Counted from the first letter of the stretch, positions 15,186-25,510 are shown. The stretch: DNA of 64,000 bases from Shewanella putrefaciens (GCF_016406305.1 NZ_CP066369.1:1382501-1446500); one strand, 5' to 3'. Program-made: numbers and translations. Notes: generated from the sequence alone by a model not told the origin.

Positions 15186-17990
15186 TTAACGGGTACACTC
15201 TTCCAGCAGATAGGCTAAGTGGCGATAGGAAATCCCACTGTGTTGGGTTAGACCTACCTCACACATACGGTTGGCGTAATAGCCTTCCTTAATCTCTACT
15301 GGGATCAGCTTTTTAATATTACGCAGTGCACTGGCATTGATTTCGGGTTTGTATAACCCTTTCTCACCCGCGTAACCACAGCACTCAATCCCTGCGGGTT
15401 TTAGCACTTGGGCTGAACAGGCATTGGCAATCGCCTGCATTTTGGGCTCGAGTTTCATCTTGCGAGCACTACAGCCTAAGTGAAGAGCCACATTGACTTT
15501 TTTGCTGATATTGAGCTTATCGAGCAAGTTGTCGTGCATAAATTCAACTAGGTCGATAATGTTAACTTTAGGATTACCCGTTAATGTTCTGTAGGTGCAG
15601 CTTAATGCATCGACCAGTACGGGGAGTTTACCGCCATTGGTCATTTTGCTGACCGCATCGATCAGTTCCTGACGTTTGGCATCGGCATTTTTAAAGTCAC
15701 CCTTAGATTCCCACATCTGACCACAGCAGAGATCGCGGGTCTTTTCTGGGGTGATGACGTTATAACCCGCACGTTCTAACAGGGTGACAACGACTTCAGG
15801 CAGGGTGCGATTATCGGGATCCTTGGGCGTTGGGCCAAAGGTTCTGCCGCCACAGGCAGGGAAATAGACCACAGTCTCTTGACCTGCTTTGGCTGGGGAG
15901 GGTTTTGGCAGTTTGCCGCCCTTAGGGAAATCCGGATTCCAATAGGGCACTTCTTTAGAAATTAAGCGGCCAGTTTTCATTAAGGCATTGGTAATGCCAT
16001 CACCAGTGATTTTATGGATAACCCCGAGCATATCAAAACCAGAGCTTATCACTTGGTTCACTGCGCCAAAGTGTTTGGCTTGGAAATCCAGCACTTTTTG
16101 TTCAGTGGTGGTGATGTACGGCGTGCGCAGTTTACGTACCAATTGGCCCATGCTGTTATCAACCGGGCAGGCAATAGTACACAGCTGACAGGCAGCGCAG
16201 GTATCAACCACATCGTATTTTGCTGCGGCGCGCATTTCGGCTGCTGCGGCTTTATCGCCCGATTGCTCTAGACGCTCAATTTCACGCAGGGTGGCAATAC
16301 GCTGACGTGGCGAGAAGTTAAGCGCCGAGGTTGGGCAGGTTTTTTCGCAGAAGCCACATTCGATACATTTATCGACAAAATCATCGACCACAGGGCAAGG
16401 TTTGATGTTTTTAACATGGACATTGCTATCGTCGTTGAGTATGACGCCGGGGTTTAGGATGCCCTTAGGATCGAACACTTGCTTGATGCTTTTCATCAGA
16501 GTGTAGGCATCTTGTCCCCATTCTTTTTCGACAAACGGCGCCACAGCGCGGCCCGTACCATGTTCGGCCTTCATCGAACCGTCGTACTTATTAATCACCA
16601 TATCGGCAATATCATCCATAAAGGCATGGAAACGGTCGATATCGGCTTGGGTGGAGAAGGTGGGCGTAATAATAAAGTGGAAGTTACCCGCTAGGGCATG
16701 GCCATAGATACAACCTTCAGGGTAGCCATGTTTATGGAAAAGCTCGGTAATATCCCGTGCTGCTGCCGCCAGATGCTCAAGTTCGAAGGCTACGTCTTCG
16801 ATAATGACTGAGGTGCCCTTTGGCCGCTCGCCGCCCACAATCGGGAATAGCCCCTTACGCATGGCCCAATACTTGTCACACACCGCAGGGTCGGCGCTAA
16901 ATTCCATTGGGCGAATAAAGTCAAACCCGGTAAGTTTTTGGGTGACATCTTGGGTATAAGCTTCTAGGGTTTGCGCATCATCGGCTCGGGATTCAATCAG
17001 CAAAATAGCCGATAATGCCGGTAATTCCGATAGCCAGTCCGGCATACCAGGTTTACCCGTTACTGCTTTGATGGATGGCCAGTCGAGGAGCTCCGCCGCT
17101 GCAACGCTCTCACCGTTGATCAATGGAATCGCGCGGGCAGCATCTTCCATATTGTGGAATACGGCCATTGCCGAGGCTTTAAATTTAGCCTCATTCACTG
17201 TGTTGTAGGTGACTTCGTTAATGAAGGCGAGGGTGCCTTCCATACCCACCATCAAATGATTAATGATGTCGAAGGGGTCGGTAAAATCGAGTAATGAGTT
17301 GATACCATAGCCAGTGGTATTTTTGATGGAATATTTTTTACGAATCCGCTCCGCCAATACTGGATTATGGCGAGTCATGTGCGACAGTTCTTTTATCGCA
17401 TCGAGCATTTTGCCGTGGGTTTTGGTAAATTCTGCCTTTGATTTTTCGCAGCCAGTATCGAGCTCAGTACCATCGACAAAAAGCAGCTTGGCTGAGGCAA
17501 TCGTTTGGTAGCTGTTTTGGGCCGTGCCGCAGCACATGCCGGACGCATTATTGGCAACAATGCCGCCAATCTTAGCCGAGGCTATGGTTGCTGGATCTGG
17601 GCCTATCTTACGATTGAGTGGCGCTAATACCGCATTGGCATCGGAGCCAATAACAGCGGCACCTAGGGTGATTTGTTTGGCGTCGCTACTGACTTCAATT
17701 TTTCTAAAACCATCGTGGCCGAGGATCAGCAATATGCCTTCACCGATAGCTTGGCCCGATAAACTGGTGCCGGCGGCCCTAAAGGTCACGGGCGCATTGT
17801 GCTTTCGTGCTACCGCTAAGGTCTGTTTTACTTGCTCTAGGGTTTCGGCATGTACTACGACTTCGGGGACGATTCTGAAGTAACTCGCATCGGTAGACCA
17901 AGCAAAACGACGGACGGGATCATCCGTGACAGGGTGGTCGCCTAATTGCACTCTTAGATCATCGATGACCAATTTATAGTTAATCGACAT
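15186..17990 (-). CDS. dld: FAD/Fe-S D-lactate dehydrogenase (Dld-II type)
   Basis: 934 residues, a fusion. The N-terminal FAD_binding_4 domain (~1-270, with VTFRAAGTSLSGQAIGEGIL and KIGGIVANNASGMCCG) is followed by an FAD-oxidase C domain (to ~520, AEHGTGRAVAPFVEKEWG). A ferredoxin-like domain then has CIECGFCEKTCP and CAACQLCTIACP, and two CCG modules (DLCCGQMWESKG and ECCGYAGEKG) close the protein. This is the unusual respiratory D-lactate dehydrogenase described in Shewanella oneidensis; it oxidises D-lactate to pyruvate at the inner membrane. It lies 76 bp after lldP and before lldEFG, so one locus handles uptake and both stereoisomers. Confidence 0.93.
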   Translation of the reverse strand: MSINYKLVIDDLRVQLGDHPVTDDPVRRFAWSTDASYFRIVPEVVVHAETLEQVKQTLAVARKHNAPVTFRAAGTSLSGQAIGEGILLILGHDGFRKIEVSSDAKQITLGAAVIGSDANAVLAPLNRKIGPDPATIASAKIGGIVANNASGMCCGTAQNSYQTIASAKLLFVDGTELDTGCEKSKAEFTKTHGKMLDAIKELSHMTRHNPVLAERIRKKYSIKNTTGYGINSLLDFTDPFDIINHLMVGMEGTLAFINEVTYNTVNEAKFKASAMAVFHNMEDAARAIPLINGESVAAAELLDWPSIKAVTGKPGMPDWLSELPALSAILLIESRADDAQTLEAYTQDVTQKLTGFDFIRPMEFSADPAVCDKYWAMRKGLFPIVGGERPKGTSVIIEDVAFELEHLAAAARDITELFHKHGYPEGCIYGHALAGNFHFIITPTFSTQADIDRFHAFMDDIADMVINKYDGSMKAEHGTGRAVAPFVEKEWGQDAYTLMKSIKQVFDPKGILNPGVILNDDSNVHVKNIKPCPVVDDFVDKCIECGFCEKTCPTSALNFSPRQRIATLREIERLEQSGDKAAAAEMRAAAKYDVVDTCAACQLCTIACPVDNSMGQLVRKLRTPYITTTEQKVLDFQAKHFGAVNQVISSGFDMLGVIHKITGDGITNALMKTGRLISKEVPYWNPDFPKGGKLPKPSPAKAGQETVVYFPACGGRTFGPTPKDPDNRTLPEVVVTLLERAGYNVITPEKTRDLCCGQMWESKGDFKNADAKRQELIDAVSKMTNGGKLPVLVDALSCTYRTLTGNPKVNIIDLVEFMHDNLLDKLNISKKVNVALHLGCSARKMKLEPKMQAIANACSAQVLKPAGIECCGYAGEKGLYKPEINASALRNIKKLIPVEIKEGYYANRMCEVGLTQHSGISYRHLAYLLEECTR

Positions 17991-18066
17991 TGCATTACTC
18001 TCTTTGTAAATTGACTGAAGTCGAAGTCACTGAAAGTGACCTCGACTGTTCAATTAAATCAATGGA

Positions 18067-19710
18067 TTAAAAGCCACCCCATAGGGTTGCAATAGTACCT
18101 GCCAGCAGGGCATAAGCGATGGCAACAGGCATAGTCTTACGGATAATTTCTGATTCTCTACCCGCCATACCTACCACAGTTGCTGCGGCTACCACGTTCA
18201 TTACGCACATCATGTTACCGGCGTTTGCGCCAATCCCTTGTAGGGCCAATACCAGAGTGTGGTTCATGCCGATATTGTCGGCCACACTGTATTGTAGACT
18301 AGAGAACATCATGTTAGAGAAGGTCGCTGAACCAGATAGGAAGGCACCAAAGATACCAACGATAGGCGCCATCCATGCCCATACCGCGCCCATTGATTGG
18401 CCTAACATGTCGGCTAATGCCACTGGCATAGAGGCGAGGCCTGAACCGTTAGCTCCTGAGTTTAGGAAGATTTTCACCATAGGCACTGAGGCGCCTAGTG
18501 AAATAATCGTCGGTAACATTGATTTACATGAAATGCTTATTGACTGCTTAATCGCTGGGCTTTTCATTTTGAACAGGAAGAAACCTATAATACACACGGC
18601 GACGAAGAACGCACCCGGTGCATATAAAGTAGCAAAGCTGGCCTTAAGTTCGGTGCCCATTAAACCTGTCCAGCTGATATTGAAGCTAGATAACCAGGCT
18701 TTTAATGGTGCCACTGTGCGTGATAACACTAGCAGGGCAGCCATAATGATATAGGGTGTCCAAGCGGCAATTTGTGAGAATTTGGCCGTAGCTTCAACCT
18801 TCACACCCTCTTGATTGTCATTCTCGGCAAAATCATTCCAAGGGGTTTTAGGGAGCAAATATCCTTTGCGGGCAACGGGGATCACCAGCGCCATACCGAT
18901 TAACGCACCGATAACCGCTGGGAATTCTGGGCCTGCAAGGTAGTTGATGATCCATGCGGGAACGGTAAAGGCAAGACCAGCAAAAATCGCAAATTTCCAA
19001 ATCGCTAACCCTTCCTTGAAGGATTTATTGCGACCAAAGAACCCCGTCAGCATAGTCACCATGACCAGCGGGATTAATGAACCTGTGATTAAATCGATAG
19101 TGATCATATGCATGACGATATATTGAGCGTAACCAGCATAGTTACCGCCGTGTGCAGCAAATTGCTCCGCCGCCATGCTCACGCCGCCCTGAATTAGGCC
19201 CTGTTCCATACCAAAGAGCACGGGTAAACCGATAGCACCGAAGGACACACAAGCTGAGTCGGCAATCAAAGCCACCACGGCTGCGGCAACGGGGGGAACC
19301 CCAAGCAATACCAGCAGTGGTGCACCAATCGCGGCTGGCGTACCAAAACCGGCACTACCTTCGATAAAGGCACCGAATAACCAACAGATGATGATCACTT
19401 GCACCCGGGCATCGGCACTGATGTTAGTAAAGCCCGCACGGATGGTATCCATCGCACCTGAGTATTTCAGGGTATTGAGTAGGAATACGGCACCAAAAAT
19501 GATGGTTAATGGTGTGATGGCTGAGAGCAGTCCCTCGAGGACCGATGCGGCCAGTAGCGTAGTATCCATTTGCCATATAAATACGGCGGCGAGCGCTGTA
19601 GCTATCATGGAAATGGGCATAGCCTTTGATGCGGGCATTCTGAGTAACACTAGAAATAGCATTACGCTGATCACTGGCGTCAAGCTGGCGAGGAGTTGAA
19701 GTATTGTCAT
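18067..19710 (-). CDS. lldP: L-lactate/glycolate permease (LctP/LldP family)
   Basis: 547 residues with about 13 hydrophobic helices. The LctP signatures are present: FGAFIEGSAGFGTPAAIGAP in the first third and GSATFSNMMFSSLQ near the C-terminus. It imports lactate with protons. It is the first gene of the lactate cluster (lldP, dld, then lldEFG), all on the minus strand. The promoter should lie in the 728-bp region upstream, which has three CRP-type palindromes, so expression is likely controlled by cAMP-CRP. In Shewanella that would tie lactate use to respiratory state. Confidence 0.95.
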   Translation of the reverse strand: MTILQLLASLTPVISVMLFLVLLRMPASKAMPISMIATALAAVFIWQMDTTLLAASVLEGLLSAITPLTIIFGAVFLLNTLKYSGAMDTIRAGFTNISADARVQVIIICWLFGAFIEGSAGFGTPAAIGAPLLVLLGVPPVAAAVVALIADSACVSFGAIGLPVLFGMEQGLIQGGVSMAAEQFAAHGGNYAGYAQYIVMHMITIDLITGSLIPLVMVTMLTGFFGRNKSFKEGLAIWKFAIFAGLAFTVPAWIINYLAGPEFPAVIGALIGMALVIPVARKGYLLPKTPWNDFAENDNQEGVKVEATAKFSQIAAWTPYIIMAALLVLSRTVAPLKAWLSSFNISWTGLMGTELKASFATLYAPGAFFVAVCIIGFFLFKMKSPAIKQSISISCKSMLPTIISLGASVPMVKIFLNSGANGSGLASMPVALADMLGQSMGAVWAWMAPIVGIFGAFLSGSATFSNMMFSSLQYSVADNIGMNHTLVLALQGIGANAGNMMCVMNVVAAATVVGMAGRESEIIRKTMPVAIAYALLAGTIATLWGGF

Positions 19711-19874
19711 GCTTGCCTCTTCATAAAGTGGTCTGTCTTTTTTATTAAAATATTAGGATTATGCATCTACCTTAATGTCGACTTCCCAGACCTGATATCA
19801 GCAGTTTTCACTGAAAATATTAATGGTCACGACATTCTGTGGTGTGTACTAGACGCTATTTGGTGCTCGACTAA

Positions 19875-19890
19875 TATGATCTAGATCATT
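19875..19890. promoter_or_regulatory. FNR/CRP-like palindrome
   Basis: TATGATCTAGATCATT is a perfect 12-bp palindrome core (TGATCTAGATCA) about 170 bp before lldP. It resembles the half-sites used by FNR- and CRP-type regulators. Confidence 0.5.
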
Positions 19891-19956
19891 TTGACTGCTA
19901 TATGAAATGCTAATTTACAGCGCTGCGGGGTGCTTCTCTCATGGGAATTTTCTATC

Positions 19957-19972
19957 TGTGATCGAGATCACT
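19957..19972. promoter_or_regulatory. CRP-like site 1
   Basis: TGTGATCGAGATCACT matches TGTGA-N6-TCACA with one mismatch, about 250 bp upstream of lldP. Confidence 0.7.
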
Positions 19973-20245
19973 CGATATGGCTGGGGTATATCAATTTCAC
20001 TTATATATGTTTCAATAAATCGATATTAAAGTTATTAAAAGTGAGCTTTTAAACGGGTTTAGCCCTCGGAATTGCAATTAACTGATCCATTTATTTCATT
20101 AATGGGTTCTTACTGGATTTTTAACACATTTTTAAGGTGTGATTAAGGTCGCATAAGTTAACGGTGAAAATACATCAGAATATTAGATGATTATCTATTA
20201 TCTTGATATGTAAGGCTAAAATTTTGATTTTTGCGCTTTTTTGAG

Positions 20246-20261
20246 GGTGATATAGATCACG
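20246..20261. promoter_or_regulatory. CRP-like site 2
   Basis: GGTGATATAGATCACG carries GTGA-N6-TCAC, about 540 bp upstream of lldP. Confidence 0.6.
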
Positions 20262-20284
20262 TTTTTGGTGGGCGTTAAATATGG

Positions 20285-20300
20285 TGTGACTAAGATCACT
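20285..20300. promoter_or_regulatory. CRP-like site 3
   Basis: TGTGACTAAGATCACT matches the consensus with one mismatch; its centre is 39 bp from that of site 2. Confidence 0.7.
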
Positions 20301-20438
20301 TAGTGAAATTAAGTTAATTGTGTAATTTACTTTCCGTTAATTAAGTCGTTTACATAAAAAACAGCATAAAAAAGCATTAGCCATTTTTCAAAGCCTAGGT
20401 CGATGGTGCTGGTATTAGAGTTGTTATTAGAGCTGTTA

Positions 20439-21317
20439 TCAGAACAGTTTGCTGCCCCAGCCTAATTTGGTGCGCAAAACGTGGAAATAATTATGCCCCT
20501 TAGGGTGGATAAGCCGTAGTTGTTCCGAGCTACGACGTACGATAATTTCATCGCCCGGTAACACGGCCAAATGCACATGACCGTCACAACTGACTTCGAG
20601 GTTTTCGCCATTTTCCGGCGATACCACCATCTTAATCGTGCTACAGGCGTCGACCACAATAGGGCGGCAGGATAAAGTGTGCGGAAACATAGGTACTAAG
20701 ATGAGAGCCTGTAAATTTGGCGTTAAAATAGCGCCCCCAGCGGAGAGGGCATAGGCCGTCGACCCCGTTGGTGTTGACACTATCATGCCATCGGCACGCT
20801 GACTGTACATAAATTGATCGTCAATATAGACTTCAAATTCAATCATATGGGCAATTTTACCCGGATGAAGTACGGCTTCATTGACCGCAGTATTGCTCGC
20901 CTTGAGCATGCCGTGGCGATAAACCTCGGCTTCGAGTAAGAATCTGTGCTCGGTATCAAACTCGCCATCAAGCACTTTAGCGAGCGCTTCTTCGAAGGCA
21001 TCGGGTGGTAAGTCCGTTAAAAAGCCTAAGTTGCCGCGGTTCACGCCGATCACTCCCACATCGAAGCGGGCTAATACTCGGGCGGCGCCTAACATATTGC
21101 CGTCACCACCGACCACTATGGCTAAATCACAGCGGCGGCCAATCTCCAGCAAATCCACCGCTTCAATATTGGCACCTAGTTCGGTGGCAACTCGCTCTTC
21201 GGCTAACACTTCATAGCCTTGCATCGTCAGCCAATGGTGCAGACGTTTTAAGGTTTGGTTAGTCCCTTGATGATGCGGTTTGCCGATAAGGCCAATGGTA
21301 TGGAACTTTGTGGTCAT
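20439..21317 (-). CDS. nadK: NAD kinase
   Basis: 292 residues, the same length as the E. coli enzyme, from ATG 21317 ([14 protein letters not shown]). The GGDGN motif ([15 protein letters not shown]), the NEAVLHPG block and the NAD-binding [14 protein letters not shown] loop are all present. It phosphorylates NAD to NADP in the cytoplasm using ATP. The gene is divergent from grpE, as in E. coli and many gammaproteobacteria, with a 100-bp shared promoter region. The frame is open 17 codons further upstream, but that would overlap the heat-shock promoter. Confidence 0.95.
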   Translation of the reverse strand: MTTKFHTIGLIGKPHHQGTNQTLKRLHHWLTMQGYEVLAEERVATELGANIEAVDLLEIGRRCDLAIVVGGDGNMLGAARVLARFDVGVIGVNRGNLGFLTDLPPDAFEEALAKVLDGEFDTEHRFLLEAEVYRHGMLKASNTAVNEAVLHPGKIAHMIEFEVYIDDQFMYSQRADGMIVSTPTGSTAYALSAGGAILTPNLQALILVPMFPHTLSCRPIVVDACSTIKMVVSPENGENLEVSCDGHVHLAVLPGDEIIVRRSSEQLRLIHPKGHNYFHVLRTKLGWGSKLF

Positions 21318-21342
21318 ATTTATGCTAGATCTGGCCTTAGGC

Positions 21343-21368
21343 CTTGAAACGTCAAAATTGATCCCCAT
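21343..21368 (+). promoter_or_regulatory. Sigma-32 heat-shock promoter of grpE
   Basis: CTTGAAA (21343-21349), a 13-bp spacer and CCCCAT (21363-21368) match the sigma-32 consensus exactly, about 50 bp before the grpE start. Confidence 0.85.
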
Positions 21369-21416
21369 AATATGCCCAGAGTATTTAGAAACAAAGCATT
21401 TTTAGCTGGAGTGAAA

Positions 21417-22037
21417 ATGAGCAACGAGTCGATTAAAGCAGAACAGGATCTGATCCAAGAGGGTGTAGAGTCTGAAGTCTCTACCGAAGAAGCGAGTCTT
21501 ATCGACGAGCTTACCCAAGCCAATTTCCGTATTGAAGAGCTGGAACAGTTACTCGCTGACGCTTTGGCGAAAGTTGAAGAGCAGAAGGATTCAGTGATAC
21601 GCGCCGCAGCCGAGGTGGATAACATTCGTCGCCGTGCCGCTATGGACGTGGAGAAGGCAAACAAATTCGCATTGGAAAAGTTCGCCAATGAACTTTTACC
21701 TGTGCTGGACAACATGGAACGTGCTCTACAGGGCACAAATCCTCAGGATGAAGCGACAAAAGCCATCTATGAGGGCGTTGAGTTAACCCAGAAAGGTTTC
21801 TTAACTGCCGTGGCTAAGTTCGGGGTTAAGCCTATCGATCCCCAAGGTCAGGCGTTTAATCCTGATCAACATCAAGCGATTGGCATGCAGCCAAGTGCCG
21901 AATTTCCGGCAAATACTGTGATGTTAGTGATGCAAAAGGGTTATGAGCTCAACAGCCGTTTGCTACGCCCTGCCATGGTGATGGTGTCTCAGGGTAGCCC
22001 AAATCAAGAAAGCGCGACTATTGATATCGAGGCCTAG
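21417..22037 (+). CDS. grpE: Nucleotide exchange factor GrpE
   Basis: 206 residues from ATG 21417 (GGAG upstream). A long N-terminal coiled coil runs over residues ~35-90 ([20 protein letters not shown], then [20 protein letters not shown]), followed by a four-helix segment and the beta-wing with [15 protein letters not shown] and a C-terminal [20 protein letters not shown] signature. It releases ADP from DnaK and so drives the chaperone cycle under heat stress. It is monocistronic here, with a perfect sigma-32 promoter and a strong terminator. dnaK and dnaJ are not in the window. Confidence 0.96.
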   Translation: MSNESIKAEQDLIQEGVESEVSTEEASLIDELTQANFRIEELEQLLADALAKVEEQKDSVIRAAAEVDNIRRRAAMDVEKANKFALEKFANELLPVLDNMERALQGTNPQDEATKAIYEGVELTQKGFLTAVAKFGVKPIDPQGQAFNPDQHQAIGMQPSAEFPANTVMLVMQKGYELNSRLLRPAMVMVSQGSPNQESATIDIEA

Positions 22038-22094
22038 GCAATACTGAGGTTTAAGTGAAATAAAGCTGAGGTTTTGCTACAGTAGATGTGATGA

Positions 22095-22123
22095 AAAAGG
22101 ACTGCAGATGCAGTCCTTTTTTA
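22095..22123 (+). terminator. Rho-independent terminator of grpE
   Basis: AAAAGGACTGC / GCAGTCCTTTT stem (11 bp), loop AGAT, then a T run. Confidence 0.9.
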
Positions 22124-22127
22124 TGCC

Positions 22128-22159
22128 TTAATCCCAACACCATTTAGGGTTGGGATTAA
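22128..22159 (-). terminator. Hairpin, probable terminator of dxs
   Basis: TTAATCCCAAC / GTTGGGATTAA stem (11 bp) just downstream of the dxs stop codon on the minus strand. Confidence 0.6.
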
Positions 22160-22186
22160 AGATTGTTTGACTAGGTAATCTATTGA

Positions 22187-24055
22187 TTATTCGGCTAGAT
22201 AAGCATTGATTTGCGCTAGAATGCCTTCGGCATCGAGCTGTAAATCATGGGTCACTTCTTCCGGCGATCCGTGTTTAATAAACTCATCGGGTAGACCGAT
22301 TTGTAGCACGGCTTTAGGCAGCTTCATTTTTTGTAATAACTCTATCACCCCGGAACCTGCGCCGCCCATAATGGCATTTTCTTCCACCGTCACTAGCACA
22401 TCGTGGGTTTGGGCCATCTCTTTAACCAGCTCGACATCGAGGGGTTTCACGAAACGCATATCGACCACAGTGGCATCTAAATCCTCGGCCGCCGATAATG
22501 CTGCAGCTAAAGTGGTACCAAAGTTCAGTATGGCAATGCGTTTACCGTTACGCTTAATGACCCCTTTACCAATAGGCAGCGCCGTCATTGCCTCGACCTG
22601 TGTGGCTCCTGTCGCGCTGCCCCTTGGATAGCGAACCGCACTGGGGCCAGCATCGTAGCAATAACCGGTATACAGCATTTGGCGACATTCATTTTCATCG
22701 GACGGCGCCATAATCACCATATTGGGGATGCAACGCATAAAGCTTAAGTCAAATGCCCCTTGGTGAGTTGGACCATCGGCGCCGACAATACCACCGCGAT
22801 CTATTGCAAATAAAACGGGTAATCGTTGCAGGGCAACATCGTGGATCAGTTGATCATAGGCCCGTTGCAGGAAGGTCGAATAAATTGCTACTACGGGTTT
22901 ATAACCTTCACAGGCAAAACCTGCGCCGAGCGTCACTGCATGTTGCTCGGCAATGGCCGCATCGAAATATTGTTTCGGGAAGCGCTGTGAAAACTCCACC
23001 ATGCCCGAACCTTCACGCATGGCAGGGGTGATGCCGAGCACTTTGTCATCCTGCTCGGCAATATCGCATAGCCATTTGCCAAATACCTGGGAGAAGGTCG
23101 GCAGCCCAGGTTTTGTCGCAGGCTTTTTAAACTGTGAAGGATCAAATTTAGGCACGGCGTGCCAGCCTATGGGATCTTTCTCCGCCGGCTCGTAACCACG
23201 ACCTTTTTTGGTCATGATATGCAGTACCTGTGGTCCCTTGAGATTGCGCATATTGCGTAGGGTTTCGACCAAAGCTTCCACATCGTGGCCATCAATCGGA
23301 CCGATATAATTAAAGCCTAGCTCTTCAAACAGTGTGCCGGGTACCACCATACCTTTGAGGTGTTCTTCGGTACGTTTGGCCATTTCTTTGATGACGGGCA
23401 TGCCCTTGAGCACTTTTTTGCCGCCTTCGCGCAGTGTGGTGTACAAACGGCCTGACATCAGTTGGGCTAAGTGATTGTTTAGGGCGCCGACATTTTCAGA
23501 AATTGACATTTCGTTGTCGTTCAGCACCATCAACATATCGTTGTGCAAGTCGCCAGCGTGGTTCATGGCTTCAAACACCATGCCGCCTGTCATGGCACCA
23601 TCGCCGATGACGGCCACGACTTTACGTCCAGCTTGTTCTTTCTCTGCGGCCACGGCCATCGCCAGCGCGGCACTGATTGACGTGCCTGAATGCCCCACGC
23701 TAAAGGTGTCGTATTCACTTTCTTCACGCCAAGGGAAGGGATGCAAACCATTCTTTTGCCTGATGGTATGCATTTTATCCCGACGCCCCGTTAAAATTTT
23801 ATGGGGATAGGCTTGATGGCCCACATCCCAAATTAAACGATCGAATGGGGTATTGTAGACATAATGCAAGGCAACGGTTAATTCGACCGTTCCTAAGCCA
23901 GAGGCAAAATGTCCGCTGGACATGCCGACGGACTTAAGAAGGAACTCCCGCAATTCATCGGCTACCTGTGGTAATAGGGCCTGAGGAAGTTGGCGGAGTT
24001 CATTGGGAGTATTGGCCTGGGCCAATACGGGAAACTGAGAAATGTCCAAACTCAT
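22187..24055 (-). CDS. dxs: 1-deoxy-D-xylulose-5-phosphate synthase
   Basis: 622 residues, full length. Thiamine diphosphate-binding text [20 protein letters not shown] with the later NDNEMSIS, a catalytic [15 protein letters not shown] segment, and the transketolase-like [20 protein letters not shown] block mark it clearly. It condenses pyruvate and glyceraldehyde 3-phosphate, the first step of the MEP isoprenoid route, in the cytoplasm. It is the last gene of xseB-ispA-dxs, 21 bp after ispA, an arrangement common to gammaproteobacteria that couples precursor supply to prenyl chain building. Confidence 0.97.
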   Translation of the reverse strand: MSLDISQFPVLAQANTPNELRQLPQALLPQVADELREFLLKSVGMSSGHFASGLGTVELTVALHYVYNTPFDRLIWDVGHQAYPHKILTGRRDKMHTIRQKNGLHPFPWREESEYDTFSVGHSGTSISAALAMAVAAEKEQAGRKVVAVIGDGAMTGGMVFEAMNHAGDLHNDMLMVLNDNEMSISENVGALNNHLAQLMSGRLYTTLREGGKKVLKGMPVIKEMAKRTEEHLKGMVVPGTLFEELGFNYIGPIDGHDVEALVETLRNMRNLKGPQVLHIMTKKGRGYEPAEKDPIGWHAVPKFDPSQFKKPATKPGLPTFSQVFGKWLCDIAEQDDKVLGITPAMREGSGMVEFSQRFPKQYFDAAIAEQHAVTLGAGFACEGYKPVVAIYSTFLQRAYDQLIHDVALQRLPVLFAIDRGGIVGADGPTHQGAFDLSFMRCIPNMVIMAPSDENECRQMLYTGYCYDAGPSAVRYPRGSATGATQVEAMTALPIGKGVIKRNGKRIAILNFGTTLAAALSAAEDLDATVVDMRFVKPLDVELVKEMAQTHDVLVTVEENAIMGGAGSGVIELLQKMKLPKAVLQIGLPDEFIKHGSPEEVTHDLQLDAEGILAQINAYLAE

Positions 24056-24076
24056 AGCGAGATACTTCGTCTCTTA

Positions 24077-24958
24077 TTATATTCTTCGCTCAATGATATA
24101 GCGGGCGAAGTCTGCAATTAACTGGCTATTGTATGGCAATTTAGCCAGCGCTGATAGTGCCTCTTGGATCAGTTGCGCTGCGGTGTCTTTAGCACCTTGT
24201 AGTCCAAGCAGTTGCGGAAAAGTACTCTTATTGGATTCTGCGTCCGAGCCCTGGGGCTTGCCGAGTTCTTCCGTGGTGGCAATGATATCCAGAATATCGT
24301 CTTGCACTTGGAAGGCAAGTCCTACCGCATGGGCAAATTCCATCATAGCCTTATATTCATCTTTTGGCGCATTGGCGGCAATCAATGCTAACTCAACGGC
24401 GCAGCTGATCAGCGCACCCGTTTTCATATTGTGTAGTTGAGTTAACGCATTAAGATCAATTTTTTTATCGGTTGAGGCTAAGTCTATCGCTTGGCCACCA
24501 CACATCCCCCGATAACCCGATGCTTTTGCCAATGCCCGGACCATAGCGATATGTTGATCGCTGCTGATACCTGGAATCACTTCGGTCACAATTTCAAAGG
24601 CTAAGGTTTGCAGTGCATCGCCAGCAAGAATGGCAGTGGCTTCATCGAAGGCGATATGCACTGTGGGTTGACCGCGACGAAGCGCATCATCATCCATGGC
24701 GGGTAAATCGTCATGGATTAAGGAATAGGCATGAATGCACTCAATGGCGGCGGCGCAGGCATCTAATTTTTCAAGCGCGACGCCGAACATCTGCCCAACA
24801 CTGTAAACAAGAAATGGGCGGATCCGTTTACCGCCAAGGAGTGCGCCATGGATCATGGCCGCCTTTAATTGGGGAGCGGTATCTTCGAGTGTACTAAAAC
24901 GCTGTTTTAATTGGTTATCAACCCGTAGTTGATATGTCTGTATGGCACTGACTAACAC
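24077..24958 (-). CDS. ispA: Farnesyl diphosphate synthase (geranyltranstransferase)
   Basis: 293 residues. The first aspartate-rich motif SLIHDDLPAMDDDALRRG and the second, FQVQDDILD, are intact, with GGKRIRPFLVYSVG at the substrate lysine/arginine site. It builds farnesyl diphosphate from dimethylallyl and isopentenyl diphosphates for quinone, undecaprenol and haem O synthesis. It begins two bases after the xseB stop codon, so translation is probably coupled, and it precedes dxs in the same transcript. Confidence 0.95.
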   Translation of the reverse strand: MLVSAIQTYQLRVDNQLKQRFSTLEDTAPQLKAAMIHGALLGGKRIRPFLVYSVGQMFGVALEKLDACAAAIECIHAYSLIHDDLPAMDDDALRRGQPTVHIAFDEATAILAGDALQTLAFEIVTEVIPGISSDQHIAMVRALAKASGYRGMCGGQAIDLASTDKKIDLNALTQLHNMKTGALISCAVELALIAANAPKDEYKAMMEFAHAVGLAFQVQDDILDIIATTEELGKPQGSDAESNKSTFPQLLGLQGAKDTAAQLIQEALSALAKLPYNSQLIADFARYIIERRI

Positions 24959-24960
24959 GC

Positions 24961-25200
24961 TTATTCACCCTCAACGGCATAGGGAGACAGGGGCGCATTT
25001 TCATCTGGCTTCAGTAAAATGGCCACTTTTTGTTGGGCTTGTTCGAGCTTAGCTTGGCTATTACGCACGAGATTAATGCCGCGTTCAAATTGTTTTAACG
25101 CGTCATCGAGGGAGACGTCGCCCTGTTCTAACTCGGCGACTATGCGCTCGAGTTCAGCTAGGGATTCTTCAAAACTAAGGTTTTCGGGTTTCTTCGCCAC
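24961..25200 (-). CDS. xseB: Exodeoxyribonuclease VII small subunit
   Basis: 79 residues from a GTG start at 25200 (VAKKPENLSFEESLAELERI), with AAAGGA upstream. The whole protein is a helical hairpin with the XseB signature LSFEESLAELERIVAELEQG and then DALKQFERGINLVR. It binds the XseA large subunit to form the single-strand exonuclease VII; xseA is not in this window, which is usual. It is the first gene of the xseB-ispA-dxs operon and diverges from pomA across a 310-bp spacer. Confidence 0.93.
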   Translation of the reverse strand: MAKKPENLSFEESLAELERIVAELEQGDVSLDDALKQFERGINLVRNSQAKLEQAQQKVAILLKPDENAPLSPYAVEGE

Positions 25201-25510
25201 GTTAATAATTCCTTTGAAAGAGCGGACACAAGGTATATCAGGGCGGCGCAAGGGTCAAATTCAGACGGCGGATATTTGCTCAATAGCACGCTTTGTTGCT
25301 GAATTTTTTTCAGAAAATATAAATAGTCGCTAAACTTGCTTAGTGCTTGTCCGATAACTGACAATAGGATAACCGTGTTTTAGATGATTTTTGCATAACT
25401 GATAAGGCTCACGTAAATACTAGCGTGTTATGTTAACGCAAATAACACGAGTGTAATTTTACTCATAGAGTCAGTATGATGTTGTTTATACCCAATATTG
25501 AGGAGCCATT
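25201..25510. other. Divergent intergenic region xseB/pomA, 310 bp
   Basis: Contains the promoter of the xseB operon and a sigma-28-type motif pointing to pomA (listed separately). No other structure noted. Confidence 0.5.
25331..25357 (+). promoter_or_regulatory. Sigma-28 (FliA)-type promoter of pomAB
   Basis: TAAA (25331-25334), 15 bp, then TCCGATAA (25350-25357) matches TAAA-N15-GCCGATAA at 11 of 12 positions. It lies about 150 bp before the pomA start. Confidence 0.6.

Larger units (their letters stand above)
19711..20438. other. Long regulatory region upstream of lldP, 728 bp
   Basis: Unusually long and AT-rich spacer, downstream of nadK and upstream of lldP. It holds three CRP-like sites and one TGATCTAGATCA palindrome, listed separately. 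No coding frame is supported; a small RNA or a long 5' leader would fit in the space. Confidence 0.6.

Noticed and set aside
18119..18754. Long plus-strand open frame (211 codons) opposite lldP
   Set aside because: It lies wholly within a well-recognised transporter gene in the opposite direction, has no recognisable protein pattern and no ribosome site; typical shadow frame.
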